Shown here one piece after another: positions 46,977 to 56,036 of a stretch of DNA of 64,000 bases. Position 1 is the first letter of the stretch, and each line of letters opens with the position of its first letter. The notes beneath the pieces are model-generated. The model was not told where the DNA came from and searched no databases. It worked only from the letters and a program-made list of their open reading frames with translations. The stretch comes from Chitinophagales bacterium (GTDB lineage: Bacteria; Bacteroidota; Bacteroidia; Chitinophagales; UBA2359). Location: the NCBI GenBank assembly GCA_020628375.1, contig JAHDFD010000007.1, forward strand, positions 1 through 64,000, read 5' to 3'. A program made the position numbers and the translations under genes.

Positions 46977-47951
46977 CTAAGCTCCTCTGCGTTTAAAGTA
47001 ATCCATAAGAACTTTGGTATAAGGTCGGTCGGTTCTGATACTCATAAAGCCGGCTCCACTTTTAAGGAAGGCTTCTCTGCTTTTATTGTAATTTTCTTTG
47101 TAGGCGATGGTATGTTGCTTTCTTACTGCCGTGCTACTAGTATTTAACCAGCGTGTTTCACCAGTTTCCGGATCAAGCTGTCTGATCAAACCAATATTCG
47201 GCATTTCGGCTTCTGCCGGATCATAAATATGAATAGCGGTCATATCGTGGCGACGGCTTACTAAATCCAATGATTTTTGGAAACCGGTTTCATCCATAAA
47301 ATCGGAAAGCAAAAATACGATCGCTTTTCTACGCATTACATTCGTAAGGTATTGTAAGGCTTTTTCTATATTGGTAGATTTGCCTGTTGGTTCGTAGTCG
47401 TATAATTCATTAATGATACGAAGGATGTGTGTTTTTCCCTTTTTAGGAGGAATGAATTTTTCAATATCTTCACTGAATAAAATAACTCCTACTTTATCAT
47501 TATTATTAATGGCAGAAATGGCTAATATGGCGCTGAGTTCGGTGATTAACTCATTTTTCATTTGCCCTTTAGTACCAAAATAAGCCGATTGACTTACATC
47601 GATCATAAGCATTACTGTAAGCTCTCTTTCTTCCTCAAAAACTTTAATAAAAGGCTGATTGAAACGGGCTGTTACATTCCAGTCGATATTTCTTACATCA
47701 TCGCCGAACTGATATTCCCGAACTTCGCTGAATGACATTCCTCTTCCTTTGAAGGCGCTATGATATTCACCCGAAAAAATCTGATTCGATAAGCGTTTGG
47801 CTTTCACCTCTATTTTTCGAACCTTTTTTATCAGATCTGTTACGGTACTCTCATCTTCCATGTCACCATATCCCTTTTCAAAAGGAACTAGTGCAACAAC
47901 GACAATAGCAATAAGCGCTAATACAGAAAGTATAATCCAAATAGTGAGCAT
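46977..47951 (-). CDS. DUF58 (vWA-like) protein with N-terminal membrane segment
   Basis: The 324-residue product has DUF58 signatures: QIFSGEYHSAFKGRGMSFS, EYQFGDDVRNIDWNVTAR, the MIDVSQSAYFG metal-site-like motif and LLSDFMDE. Such proteins usually partner a MoxR AAA ATPase and other vWA proteins, none of which is in the window. An N-terminal hydrophobic segment (about residues 3-23) is followed by a linker. An internal ATG at residue 31 (MEDESTVTDLIKKV) would give the more common cytoplasmic form, so the start is not certain. A full TAnnTTTG element lies upstream of the longer start. Confidence 0.82.
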   Translation of the reverse strand: MLTIWIILSVLALIAIVVVALVPFEKGYGDMEDESTVTDLIKKVRKIEVKAKRLSNQIFSGEYHSAFKGRGMSFSEVREYQFGDDVRNIDWNVTARFNQPFIKVFEEERELTVMLMIDVSQSAYFGTKGQMKNELITELSAILAISAINNNDKVGVILFSEDIEKFIPPKKGKTHILRIINELYDYEPTGKSTNIEKALQYLTNVMRRKAIVFLLSDFMDETGFQKSLDLVSRRHDMTAIHIYDPAEAEMPNIGLIRQLDPETGETRWLNTSSTAVRKQHTIAYKENYNKSREAFLKSGAGFMSIRTDRPYTKVLMDYFKRRGA

Positions 47952-47970
47952 AGTTATCGAAAATGAAGTT

Positions 47971-47978
47971 CAAAAATA
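47971..47978 (-). promoter_or_regulatory. -7 element of the DUF58 gene
   Basis: On the minus strand the sequence is TATTTTTG, ending 19 bp ahead of the start codon at 47951. This supports the longer form with the membrane segment as a transcribed unit, although the internal start remains possible. Confidence 0.45.
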
Positions 47979-48025
47979 CAACGAGTGAAGTTATTTTATC
48001 GTTATAAAAGTTTAAAAACTCATGT

Positions 48026-49954
48026 TTATTCGTGAATTGGTAGTTCTACAATGAATTTACTTCCTTTTCCAACAATTGAAGAGATACTAATATTACCTTT
48101 TAGTTTTTTGGTAAGAATTCTTTTTACGGTGGCTAAACCAATACCAACACCATCGTAGTCGGCTTTACTATGTAATCGGCGGAATGGTTCAAAAATGGCT
48201 TCGTAGTATTCTTCTTCTATACCAATACCGTTATCTTCAACATAAATAATATGCTTGTCTTTTTGAGTTTCGTGGTAAATATAAATAAAGGGATCGCGTT
48301 CTTTAGATCGGTATTTTATTGCGTTAGAAATAAGATTCTGAAAAACCAGATTCAACAAAGATTTGGAAGTGAATACATTAGGCAGTGCCTCACAAACCTT
48401 AACATCTACATTTGCCTCCTGGATTTGTGTATTCAAATTTGAAGCAACGATGTTTATCAATGAATTCAGATTTACTTTTTCATGGGAAATCTTGGATGTG
48501 CCTACCCGTGTATAGCTAATGAGATCGGAAAGTAGTACCTGCATTCTTTTAGAGGCATCAACAATGAAATTAATCAATTCAGTATTACTTTCATCGGTTT
48601 TTATTCTTCTTTTAATCAGCTGTGCATAGCTCGCAATTGTTCTAAGTGGTTCTTTCATGTCATGTGAAGCAACCGTTGCGAATGATGCCACTTCTTTATT
48701 GAGTATTACTAACTTTTTTTCAACTAATTTTCTTTGAGCGATTTCATTTTCTAATCGTTCATTTTGTTGTTCTAATTTTCTTTTTGAAGCCTGAATGACC
48801 TGAATGACTTTAGCTTGATTATTGATTTTTGCTTCTCTTTCTTTTATTGCCAATTGTGTACGTGTGCTGAATACTTTATGTCTTTTATTATTCTCTTTGA
48901 TAAGATCACTTAAGTTAATGATGTGACTTGCAGTTTTGAGAGCTTCTTTTGTTTTCTTTTTTGCTTTATATGCAATTAGTAGTTCCCTTAGTATTCCTAG
49001 CTCTTCCCTGCTTGCACCTAATTCTATACTTACTTTAAGTGCTTTTTTCCCTAATTGTATTACATCTTTATGTTTACGGAAAAGATTTAGGCATTTTAAG
49101 TAAGGAATGATAATATAAAGATAACCAAGGTCGAAAAGTGCATATTCATTGGCAACTTGAATACCTGTTTTAGTTTGTTCAAAAGCTTCTTCTAGTAAGC
49201 CTTCTTTTAAGTTTATTGAAGCAAGTTCTCCCAAAATGGAAAGATAGATCCTGTAAAAGCCTCCTTCCTTAGCAATATTGGCTGCCTCTTCCAGATATAT
49301 TTTTGCTTCCTTGAACTTATTGGCTTCGTATAACGATAAGCCACAGTTGGAAAGTGCTGTTAGTCGTAAAAATAAGTCTTCAAGACCTTCGGAAACTTCG
49401 AGTGCTTTTTTCATGTTTTCGATAGACTCGTTGTATTCTCCGATTTGATATTGAAGCTTTCCAATATTGATAACAACTTTACAGAAAATCACTTTATCGA
49501 TTTCTATGCTAATCCTATCAAGGCATTCGTCGAAGTTTGCATAAGCTTTAGGGTATTCGCCTAATTCCATATTCACACAACCAAGTGCATTAAAGCAGTT
49601 AGCAATCTTTGGATTTTCTTCATTGTGTTCTTTGTATAAATTTATGGATTTATTCAAAAAATCGGAAGCAGCTAATTTTTGATGAAGCCCGAATTTAGCA
49701 ACACCTCTTGCATGCCAACAATCTGCCTCCCCTTCTTTATTCAGTGCTCTTTTATGTAACTGGGTAAATGCTTCGCCTAACTCATCTGTTTTTTCAAACC
49801 TTCCCAAAATATTATTGGCCGTTAGAATTATGACAGAGCTAGCGAGCATAGCTTCAGAATCATTGGTATTCAAAGCATTATTATAAAGCACCATAGCCTG
49901 TTTTAGTGCTTCCCGAGGGTTCGTTTGAAGTATTTTTGTTATAGTTTCTGTCAT
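48026..49954 (-). CDS. TPR-sensor histidine kinase (paralog 1)
   Basis: The 642-residue product has an N-terminal TPR superhelix (about residues 1-360), a coiled-coil linker (about 365-415, IQASKRKLEQQNERLENEI), a HisKA dimerisation domain with His431 in VASHDMKEPLR, and a HATPase domain with the N-box (NAIKYRSKE), DNGIGIEE and GVGIGLATV. No membrane helix, signal peptide or receiver domain is seen, so it is a soluble cytoplasmic kinase that probably senses through TPR contacts. No response regulator lies in the window. It is followed upstream by a paralog of equal length. Confidence 0.88.
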   Translation of the reverse strand: MTETITKILQTNPREALKQAMVLYNNALNTNDSEAMLASSVIILTANNILGRFEKTDELGEAFTQLHKRALNKEGEADCWHARGVAKFGLHQKLAASDFLNKSINLYKEHNEENPKIANCFNALGCVNMELGEYPKAYANFDECLDRISIEIDKVIFCKVVINIGKLQYQIGEYNESIENMKKALEVSEGLEDLFLRLTALSNCGLSLYEANKFKEAKIYLEEAANIAKEGGFYRIYLSILGELASINLKEGLLEEAFEQTKTGIQVANEYALFDLGYLYIIIPYLKCLNLFRKHKDVIQLGKKALKVSIELGASREELGILRELLIAYKAKKKTKEALKTASHIINLSDLIKENNKRHKVFSTRTQLAIKEREAKINNQAKVIQVIQASKRKLEQQNERLENEIAQRKLVEKKLVILNKEVASFATVASHDMKEPLRTIASYAQLIKRRIKTDESNTELINFIVDASKRMQVLLSDLISYTRVGTSKISHEKVNLNSLINIVASNLNTQIQEANVDVKVCEALPNVFTSKSLLNLVFQNLISNAIKYRSKERDPFIYIYHETQKDKHIIYVEDNGIGIEEEYYEAIFEPFRRLHSKADYDGVGIGLATVKRILTKKLKGNISISSIVGKGSKFIVELPIHE

Positions 49955-50066
49955 GTAACTATAATGAGGTTAGTACCTTTATTACGATAGAAGTGAAGAT
50001 ATGTTTTACATATAATTGATTATGTATCAAAAACTGTAATCATATTCTAAAAATCGGATAGCTATT

Positions 50067-51992
50067 TTAGTGGAGGTCAGGTAAGATAATTGTGAATTTA
50101 CTTCCTTTATTAACTGCTGATTCAACGAATATCTTTCCTTTCAGTTTTTTGGTAACAATTCTTTTTACGGTGGCTAAACCTATTCCTATACCTTCATAAT
50201 CCGCTTTGCTGTGCAGCCTTCTGAAAGGCATGAATATTTCATCGAGGTATTGTTTTTCAATACCAATACCATTGTCCTCAATATGAAAGTAATGACCATT
50301 TTTTTGGTATTCATACTTAATGTGTACAAATGGTTCTTTTTCTTTTGAACGATATTTCACAGCATTCGAGATCAGATTTTGAAAAACCAGATTCAATAGT
50401 GTTTTTGATGAATAAATAGTTGGCAGTTTTTCAGCAACAACAAGAGACACTTTTGCCTCTGTTATTTGAGAGTTTAAGTTTGAGATCACTATACTTAACA
50501 GGCTGTTCAAATCTACTGATTCGAATAAAATTTCTGCTGTTTCAACTTTAGTATAGCTGATCAAATCTGATAGTAAAACCTGCATTCTTTTAGAGGCATC
50601 AACAATGAATTCTATAAGTTCTTCATTTGCTTCTTCAGTTTTTATCCTTCTTTTTAATAATTGTGCATAGCTGGCAATTGTACGTAATGGCTCACGCATA
50701 TCATGGGAGGCAACAGTTGCAAAGGAAGCAATTTCATTATTCAAGTCTATTAATTTGGCTTCAGCAATTTTTCTCTGAGCGATTTCTTTTTCTAAATGTC
50801 TGTTTTTTTCTTCTAATTGTTTTTTAGATTCATTAATGAACTGGATTACTCTGGCTTGCTGATCAATCTTGCTTTCCCGTTCCTGTATAACCTGTTCTGA
50901 TTTTGCATTCAATATTTTGAGCTTATTATTCCTTTTATAGATCAATTCTTTTACAACTAAAAGCTTTAAAGTAATTGCCAACGATTCAGATGTATTGTTC
51001 AATGCTTGATGAGCAACTAATAATTCTGTTAATATGTCTTTCTGTTTTGCACTGTCTGCCAATTGGCAACTCAATTCATAAGCTGCCTCACCTAACTCAA
51101 TGACTTCTTCATATCTTTTATATAAATTCAAGCATCTGAGATGTGGAAATACTATTAAAAGATAGGATTTGTTATCAGGGACTTTTTTTAGTTTTTCTAA
51201 ATTTCTTGTAGTAAGTTCAATAGCCTGTTGTAACTTGTCTGTTTCAATATAACTCTGCGCCAATAGCCCGGAAGTATTAAAACTTAATCGTTGATAATTT
51301 CCAGATTTTGCATTTGATAGTGCTCTTTTTAAATAGATTTCTGCTTTCTCAAAAGCCTTTAACTCATATTTCGCTACGCCACAATTTATTAGCGCAACCA
51401 ATCGGATTATAGGAAAGTTAATTTCATCCGTTATTCGTAGAACTTTCTGCATGTTTTTATAGGCATCTTCAAATTCTTCGAGTAAAAACTGAAGCTTACC
51501 CATATTGATGATTACTTTACATAGGAATGGTTTTTCAAGTTCTTCATTTATCAGATCCAAACAATTATCAAAATTCTGGTAAGATTCTGAAAATTTTCCG
51601 ATTTCCATATTCACACAAGCCATTACATTGTAACAATTGGCTAGCTTAGATTTTTCAATATCTGGTTCTTTGAATACATCGATTGCTTTTTGTAAATATT
51701 CGGCCGATTCTAACCATTGACTCAAGCCATGTTTGGCAACACCTATTGCATACCAACAGTCGGCTAAACCTTCAGAATTTTCAGCTTTTTCGTGTAACTG
51801 TGAAAAGGGAATTGCTAATTTCTCGGTTTGTTTATACTGACCTAAAATATTGTGGGCTTTCAATATAAGTATAGAGGAAGTCAACATGGATGGTATATCC
51901 TTTTGTTGTTGAGCATTTTCAAAGTAAAGCTCTGCTAATTTCAGGGCTTTGTCGGGTTGAGTTTTTAATATATTCGTAATTTCAATAGTCAT
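50067..51992 (-). CDS. TPR-sensor histidine kinase (paralog 2)
   Basis: The 641-residue product has the same layout as its neighbour: TPR region, linker (INESKKQLEEKNRHLEKEI), HisKA with His430 in VASHDMREPLR, N-box NAVKYRSKE, DNGIGIEKQ and GIGIGLATV. Conservation is highest in the kinase core (long stretches such as FIVDASKRMQVLLSDLISYT are shared) and lower in the TPR part. This is what is expected if a duplicate kept its output and changed its input. The 112-bp gap may hold a separate promoter. It lacks membrane segments and a receiver domain. Confidence 0.88.
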   Translation of the reverse strand: MTIEITNILKTQPDKALKLAELYFENAQQQKDIPSMLTSSILILKAHNILGQYKQTEKLAIPFSQLHEKAENSEGLADCWYAIGVAKHGLSQWLESAEYLQKAIDVFKEPDIEKSKLANCYNVMACVNMEIGKFSESYQNFDNCLDLINEELEKPFLCKVIINMGKLQFLLEEFEDAYKNMQKVLRITDEINFPIIRLVALINCGVAKYELKAFEKAEIYLKRALSNAKSGNYQRLSFNTSGLLAQSYIETDKLQQAIELTTRNLEKLKKVPDNKSYLLIVFPHLRCLNLYKRYEEVIELGEAAYELSCQLADSAKQKDILTELLVAHQALNNTSESLAITLKLLVVKELIYKRNNKLKILNAKSEQVIQERESKIDQQARVIQFINESKKQLEEKNRHLEKEIAQRKIAEAKLIDLNNEIASFATVASHDMREPLRTIASYAQLLKRRIKTEEANEELIEFIVDASKRMQVLLSDLISYTKVETAEILFESVDLNSLLSIVISNLNSQITEAKVSLVVAEKLPTIYSSKTLLNLVFQNLISNAVKYRSKEKEPFVHIKYEYQKNGHYFHIEDNGIGIEKQYLDEIFMPFRRLHSKADYEGIGIGLATVKRIVTKKLKGKIFVESAVNKGSKFTIILPDLH

Positions 51993-52038
51993 TCAAACTA
52001 AATAATATCATTTTATTGAGTCGGAATAGATTGCCTAA

Positions 52039-52192
52039 GAGTATGTTTAAAAATTATTTTAAAATGAAAATCAATAGTTTTTGGTTCTGAATAAGAAAAA
52101 TTGTATGCGTTTAGCGAGTTAAATAAATACGATTTTTCAAAATCAGGTTCATAAAATATTGTTTTTCAGTTGATAGAAATTTAAACACACTC
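52039..52192. mobile_element. 154-bp MITE-like fold-back element, copy 2
   Basis: The termini are GAGTATGTTTAAA and TTTAAACACACTC, with TAA on both outer sides. The length equals copy 1 with about 7 substitutions and no indels. In the centre, TTTAGC-GA-GTTAAA replaces the copy 1 sequence, and the C-to-T change still allows a G-U pair in RNA. Confidence 0.85.
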
Positions 52193-52408
52193 TAAGATCA
52201 GAATTCAGTTGGGTAAAGCTGAATTGCTAATTAATTCTAATCGCAATATAAATGAATCTGTTTGAACTTGTGTTTTTATTACTGATATAATTCAGTTTGT
52301 TACAATAGCTTATATCAAATATTCGAAAAACCTAAAATGAAATTTTTTGGTGATGAAAATAGACTGTCAATTATAAATAGATGTTTTAAGATATTCTAAG
52401 TACAAGGA

Positions 52409-52466
52409 GAGCTTTTGTGGACAGTGAATAGTTAAACTGTTGACCATTGTGATTTATCACAACTTA
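52409..52466. repeat. Dispersed GTGGACAGT...GTTGAC repeat, copy b
   Basis: GCTTTTGTGGACAGTG, then TTAAACTGTTGACC, then GATTTATCACAACTTA align with 42970-43026. No coding capacity is seen. Confidence 0.6.
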
Positions 52467-52555
52467 ATTAGAAAAGTATCTGACTTTATTATCAATATCA
52501 TAAGAGTTTTGTTGCACTACACTAAATTCGCACTTCTTTTAAATAAATTTAATTT

Positions 52556-54649
52556 ATGTCAGCTAAATATTTAGTTACATCGGCATTACCTTATGCCAAC
52601 GGGCCACTTCATGTAGGACATTTGACAGGAGCGTATATTCCTGCAGATATTTATGTGCGTTACCTACGAATGATGGGGGAAGATGTACTATTTATTTGTG
52701 GTTCTGATGAACATGGAGCGGCTATTACATTGCGTGCTAAAAAAGAAGGGATAAAGCCGCGTGATATTATCGATAAGTATCACCCGATCAATAAAGATTG
52801 CTTTGAAAAATTAGGTATTGGCTTCGATAATTATCATAGAACTTCGGCTGAATTACATTACCAGACGGCTTCCGATTTTTTTCTGAAATTAAGTGAGAAA
52901 GATGTATTTAACGTAAAATTATCTGAACAATATTACGATGAAGAATTCGGACAATTTTTAGCAGATAGATATATTACCGGAACTTGTCCTAAATGTGATT
53001 TTCATAGTGCTTATGGCGATCAGTGCGAGAATTGTGGTTCGGATCTGAGTCCTACTGAACTCATCAATCCTAAATCAACCTTGAGTGGTGCAACACCTGT
53101 TTTGAAAGAAACAAAGCACTGGTATTTACCAATGGATAAACTACAAGATTGGGTAAGTGAGTGGATAGAAAAACAGAATAAAAGCGAAACATGGAAAAAA
53201 CACGTTTACGGACAATGTCAGAGTTGGCTGAAAGCCGGCTTGCAGGAACGTGCCATGACCCGCGACCTCGATTGGGGAGTGCCCGTTCCGATAGAAGGAG
53301 CTGACGGAAAAGTATTATATGTTTGGTTGGATGCCCCTATTGGGTATATTTCTGCAACGAAAGACCTGACTGATAATTGGGAGGATTACTGGAAAAATGA
53401 AGATACCAAACTGGTACATTTTATAGGAAAAGACAATATTGTTTTTCATTGTATCATATTCCCTATTTTATTGCATTTACATGGCGAAGGTTTTATACTT
53501 CCAACGAATATTCCGGCTAATCAATTCATGAATCTGGAAGGAGATAAAATGTCAACTTCTCGTAATTATGCGGTTTGGTTACACGAGTATCTGAGTGATT
53601 TTCCTGATAAACAAGATGAGTTACGTTATTATTTGACAGCCAATATGCCGGAAAATAAAGACAGTGATTTTTCATGGCAGGATTTTAAAGAAAAGAACGA
53701 TAAAGATCTTGTTGGTTTGTTAGGTGGCTTTGTTCATAGGACTTTGGTCTTGATCCAAAAGAATTTTGAAGGGAAATTGCCAGATAGCGTTAATGATGTT
53801 GCCGGAGAAACGGTTCAAAAGGAAATAGATCATGTACATAAGGTATTAAATGATTTACCTGAAGTTATTAATAAAAGTATTCATAATTATGAATTTCGCA
53901 ATGGACTGAATGAAGTATTGAATATTGCCAGAGAAGGAAATCGTTTTTTAAATGAAACAGAGCCCTGGAAATTACTTAAAACCGATAAGGAAGAAGGGGC
54001 AAAAGTATTGGCAACTTGTTTGGAAGTTGTATCACTTTTAGCTGTTTATTTAGAACCTTTTATTCCTTTTTCAGCCGATAAGATAAAAGCTTTTCTGAAT
54101 TTTAATGATAATGATAAAAGCGAAATACTAAAAGGGAATTATACTGTTTTCAGAACAAGAAAAGTAAATCAACCAGAACACTTATTTACCCGTTTCGATT
54201 TAGATGCTTACAAGAAAGAAGGAAAACAAGTTTTTAAAACGATGGAAGCTGCATTGAAGGCAAAAGAAAATGCGATTGCAGAAAGTACTCCGGCAGTAAC
54301 GAAATCAATTGCTCCAATAAAACCGTTGATCGAATACGATGATTTCGCTAAATTAGATATTCGCATAGGAACAATTCTGGAGGCTGAAAAGCTGAAGAAG
54401 TCAAAGAAGCTATTGAAACTACTTGTCGATATTGGTATAGAAAAGCGACAAATACTATCGGGTATTGCTCAGGTTTATGAACCCGAAACTTTAATAGGGA
54501 AAAAAGTAGTTGTTCTAGCAAATCTTGCACCTAAGAAAATGGCTGGCGCAGAAAGTCAGGGTATGATCTTAATGAGTGATACGAGTGAAGCCTTTACGTT
54601 TATTAATCCAGAAGGGGAAGATTCGCCGAATGGAGCGGCAGTGTCTTAA
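52556..54649 (+). CDS. metG: Methionyl-tRNA synthetase with C-terminal tRNA-binding domain
   Basis: The 697-residue class I synthetase has the HIGH-type motif HVGH (about residue 18), a zinc knuckle with CPKC...CENC (about 142-163), the KMSTS motif (DKMSTSRN, about residue 332), an anticodon-binding helical domain, and a C-terminal EMAP/Trbp111-like domain (about 595-697, FAKLDIRIGTILEAEKL). It charges tRNA-Met for initiation and elongation. The appended domain and the length match the E. coli-type dimeric enzyme. It is a single gene. Confidence 0.97.
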   Translation: MSAKYLVTSALPYANGPLHVGHLTGAYIPADIYVRYLRMMGEDVLFICGSDEHGAAITLRAKKEGIKPRDIIDKYHPINKDCFEKLGIGFDNYHRTSAELHYQTASDFFLKLSEKDVFNVKLSEQYYDEEFGQFLADRYITGTCPKCDFHSAYGDQCENCGSDLSPTELINPKSTLSGATPVLKETKHWYLPMDKLQDWVSEWIEKQNKSETWKKHVYGQCQSWLKAGLQERAMTRDLDWGVPVPIEGADGKVLYVWLDAPIGYISATKDLTDNWEDYWKNEDTKLVHFIGKDNIVFHCIIFPILLHLHGEGFILPTNIPANQFMNLEGDKMSTSRNYAVWLHEYLSDFPDKQDELRYYLTANMPENKDSDFSWQDFKEKNDKDLVGLLGGFVHRTLVLIQKNFEGKLPDSVNDVAGETVQKEIDHVHKVLNDLPEVINKSIHNYEFRNGLNEVLNIAREGNRFLNETEPWKLLKTDKEEGAKVLATCLEVVSLLAVYLEPFIPFSADKIKAFLNFNDNDKSEILKGNYTVFRTRKVNQPEHLFTRFDLDAYKKEGKQVFKTMEAALKAKENAIAESTPAVTKSIAPIKPLIEYDDFAKLDIRIGTILEAEKLKKSKKLLKLLVDIGIEKRQILSGIAQVYEPETLIGKKVVVLANLAPKKMAGAESQGMILMSDTSEAFTFINPEGEDSPNGAAVS

Positions 54650-54727
54650 TGATACCTAATCAAGCTCAAAAAAATGTAATTCTGAACTTAAACCACTCCA
54701 GATAAGAACCATTTCTGGCTACTTATG

Positions 54728-54735
54728 TATTTTTG
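54728..54735 (+). promoter_or_regulatory. -7 element of the first T9SS-secreted paralog
   Basis: TATTTTTG matches TAnnTTTG and ends 21 bp before the ATG at 54757. Confidence 0.45.
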
Positions 54736-54756
54736 AACTGAATTAATCTTTTTGAG

Positions 54757-55950
54757 ATGAAAAAGTATATGCTTCGATGTTTATCGATAGTCTTTTTTTC
54801 CTTTGTTTATACGAATGCACAGATCGTAATTGAGCCTTCCGATCTTCCACAGGAAAATAAAAGCGTAGAAATAGCAGTCAGCGACGGATTTGGTTTTGAC
54901 TTGGGTGTACCTTCAGAAGAAGAACAAAGCTGGGATTTTTCTTTCCTGCCTTTTGTTGAAAGTAAAACATTCAGTTTGCAAACTTCCGATGATTTCTTAG
55001 GTAGTTATGCTTTCCCTGAGGCAACAATGGCACAAACAACACCTTTTGCCGACGTATTGGGCGTTTCATTGACCTATTTGGTCGATCTGCCTATCAATCT
55101 TCCTGATGCTAATGTTTTTTATGGTTTGAATGAAGAAGGAAGTGTCAACTTTCAGGGCATATTTACCGACTTCGATATTGAAGGAGCAACCGATGGTGAT
55201 ACAGCGAGTATTGCACTCGAACCACCTTTCAACTACTATCCGATCGGAACATTAGGTGATACGATCAAGAACCAGTCGAGCTTTTTCTTTAAAGTTCCGG
55301 TTGACCAGGATCTTGTAGATATTTTATTAGGAACGGGTTTCGATCTGGAAGGCTTGGGTATTTCACTGGAAATATTAGACGCTGGTGTAACAGTTAATGT
55401 TGCTAATACCGTTGAAATAGATGCTTATGGAAACTTAACAACGCCTAAAGGAGAATACGACGTTTTGCGTTTTAACGAAACCATGTTCTTAGATGTAAGA
55501 ATTAATGCTTTTTTAGGGTTGCTGGACTTAGGAGAAGTATTCAATACGAATGCAGTTGTTAAGCAATTTCGTTTTTGGGCTAAAGAACTTCATCATCCGG
55601 TACTTACAGTAGTCGAATTCGATGAACAAGGAGGAACAAGTACATTGTCTGTAGAATATATCAATGAAGAACAGGAAATAGAAGAACCGCCTGTTACGAG
55701 TATCGAAAATAATATTTCAGCCAATTGTAAGGTATATCCCAACCCGGTTAGCAACCTTTTGTTAATCGAATTACCCGACACATGGAGCAATGCCACTGCG
55801 TGTTTATTCGATATAAATGGAAAACTTATTCTAACAGAAAATGTAAATCAAATTGATAACATCGAAGTTGATGGTCTGAATAGTGGAATGTATTTTCTTG
55901 AATTAAGTGCCAAAGGTGAAACTATAAATAAAACCTTTCTGAAACAATAA
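54757..55950 (+). CDS. T9SS-secreted protein, paralog 1
   Basis: The 397-residue product has a signal peptide (about 1-21, ending YTNAQ), a beta-rich domain of about 290 residues (WDFSFLPF, FYGLNEEGS, NYYPIGTLGDT, EIDAYGNLTTPKGEYDVLRF), and a T9SS type-A tail (about 322-397, CKVYPNPVSNLLLIELP, LFDINGKLI). It has no catalytic motif that I recognise. The next gene encodes a clear paralog. Confidence 0.8.
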   Translation: MKKYMLRCLSIVFFSFVYTNAQIVIEPSDLPQENKSVEIAVSDGFGFDLGVPSEEEQSWDFSFLPFVESKTFSLQTSDDFLGSYAFPEATMAQTTPFADVLGVSLTYLVDLPINLPDANVFYGLNEEGSVNFQGIFTDFDIEGATDGDTASIALEPPFNYYPIGTLGDTIKNQSSFFFKVPVDQDLVDILLGTGFDLEGLGISLEILDAGVTVNVANTVEIDAYGNLTTPKGEYDVLRFNETMFLDVRINAFLGLLDLGEVFNTNAVVKQFRFWAKELHHPVLTVVEFDEQGGTSTLSVEYINEEQEIEEPPVTSIENNISANCKVYPNPVSNLLLIELPDTWSNATACLFDINGKLILTENVNQIDNIEVDGLNSGMYFLELSAKGETINKTFLKQ

Positions 55951-55952
55951 CC

Positions 55953-55974
55953 CAACCTCGACTATGCTCGGTTG
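55953..55974. repeat. TTCGACTRYGCTC-type core with complementary arms
   Basis: CAACC (55953-55957) and GGTTG (55970-55974) enclose the core TCGACTATGCTC. The core is nearly that of the repeats at 46858-46927, but the arms differ. It directly follows the first T9SS paralog. Confidence 0.55.
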
Positions 55975-55984
55975 CAATAGATAA

Positions 55985-56032
55985 ACAACTCATTAACTCT
56001 TAAACTCATTGACTCAATAACTCAATAACTAA
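55985..56032. repeat. Degenerate AACTCAATA minisatellite
   Basis: Units of 9-11 bp (AACTCATTA, AACTCTTAA, ACTCATTG, ACTCAATA, ACTCAATA) run up to 5 bp before the start of the second paralog. They occupy the position where its leader would be. Confidence 0.6.
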
Positions 56033-56036
56033 ACAA

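Larger units (their letters stand above)
51993..52555. other. 563-bp gene-free region upstream of metG
   Basis: This divergent intergenic region holds the second copy of the 154-bp fold-back element and the second copy of the GTGGACAGT dispersed repeat. Between them the DNA is AT-rich without ORFs. No clear TAnnTTTG lies close to metG. Confidence 0.6.
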
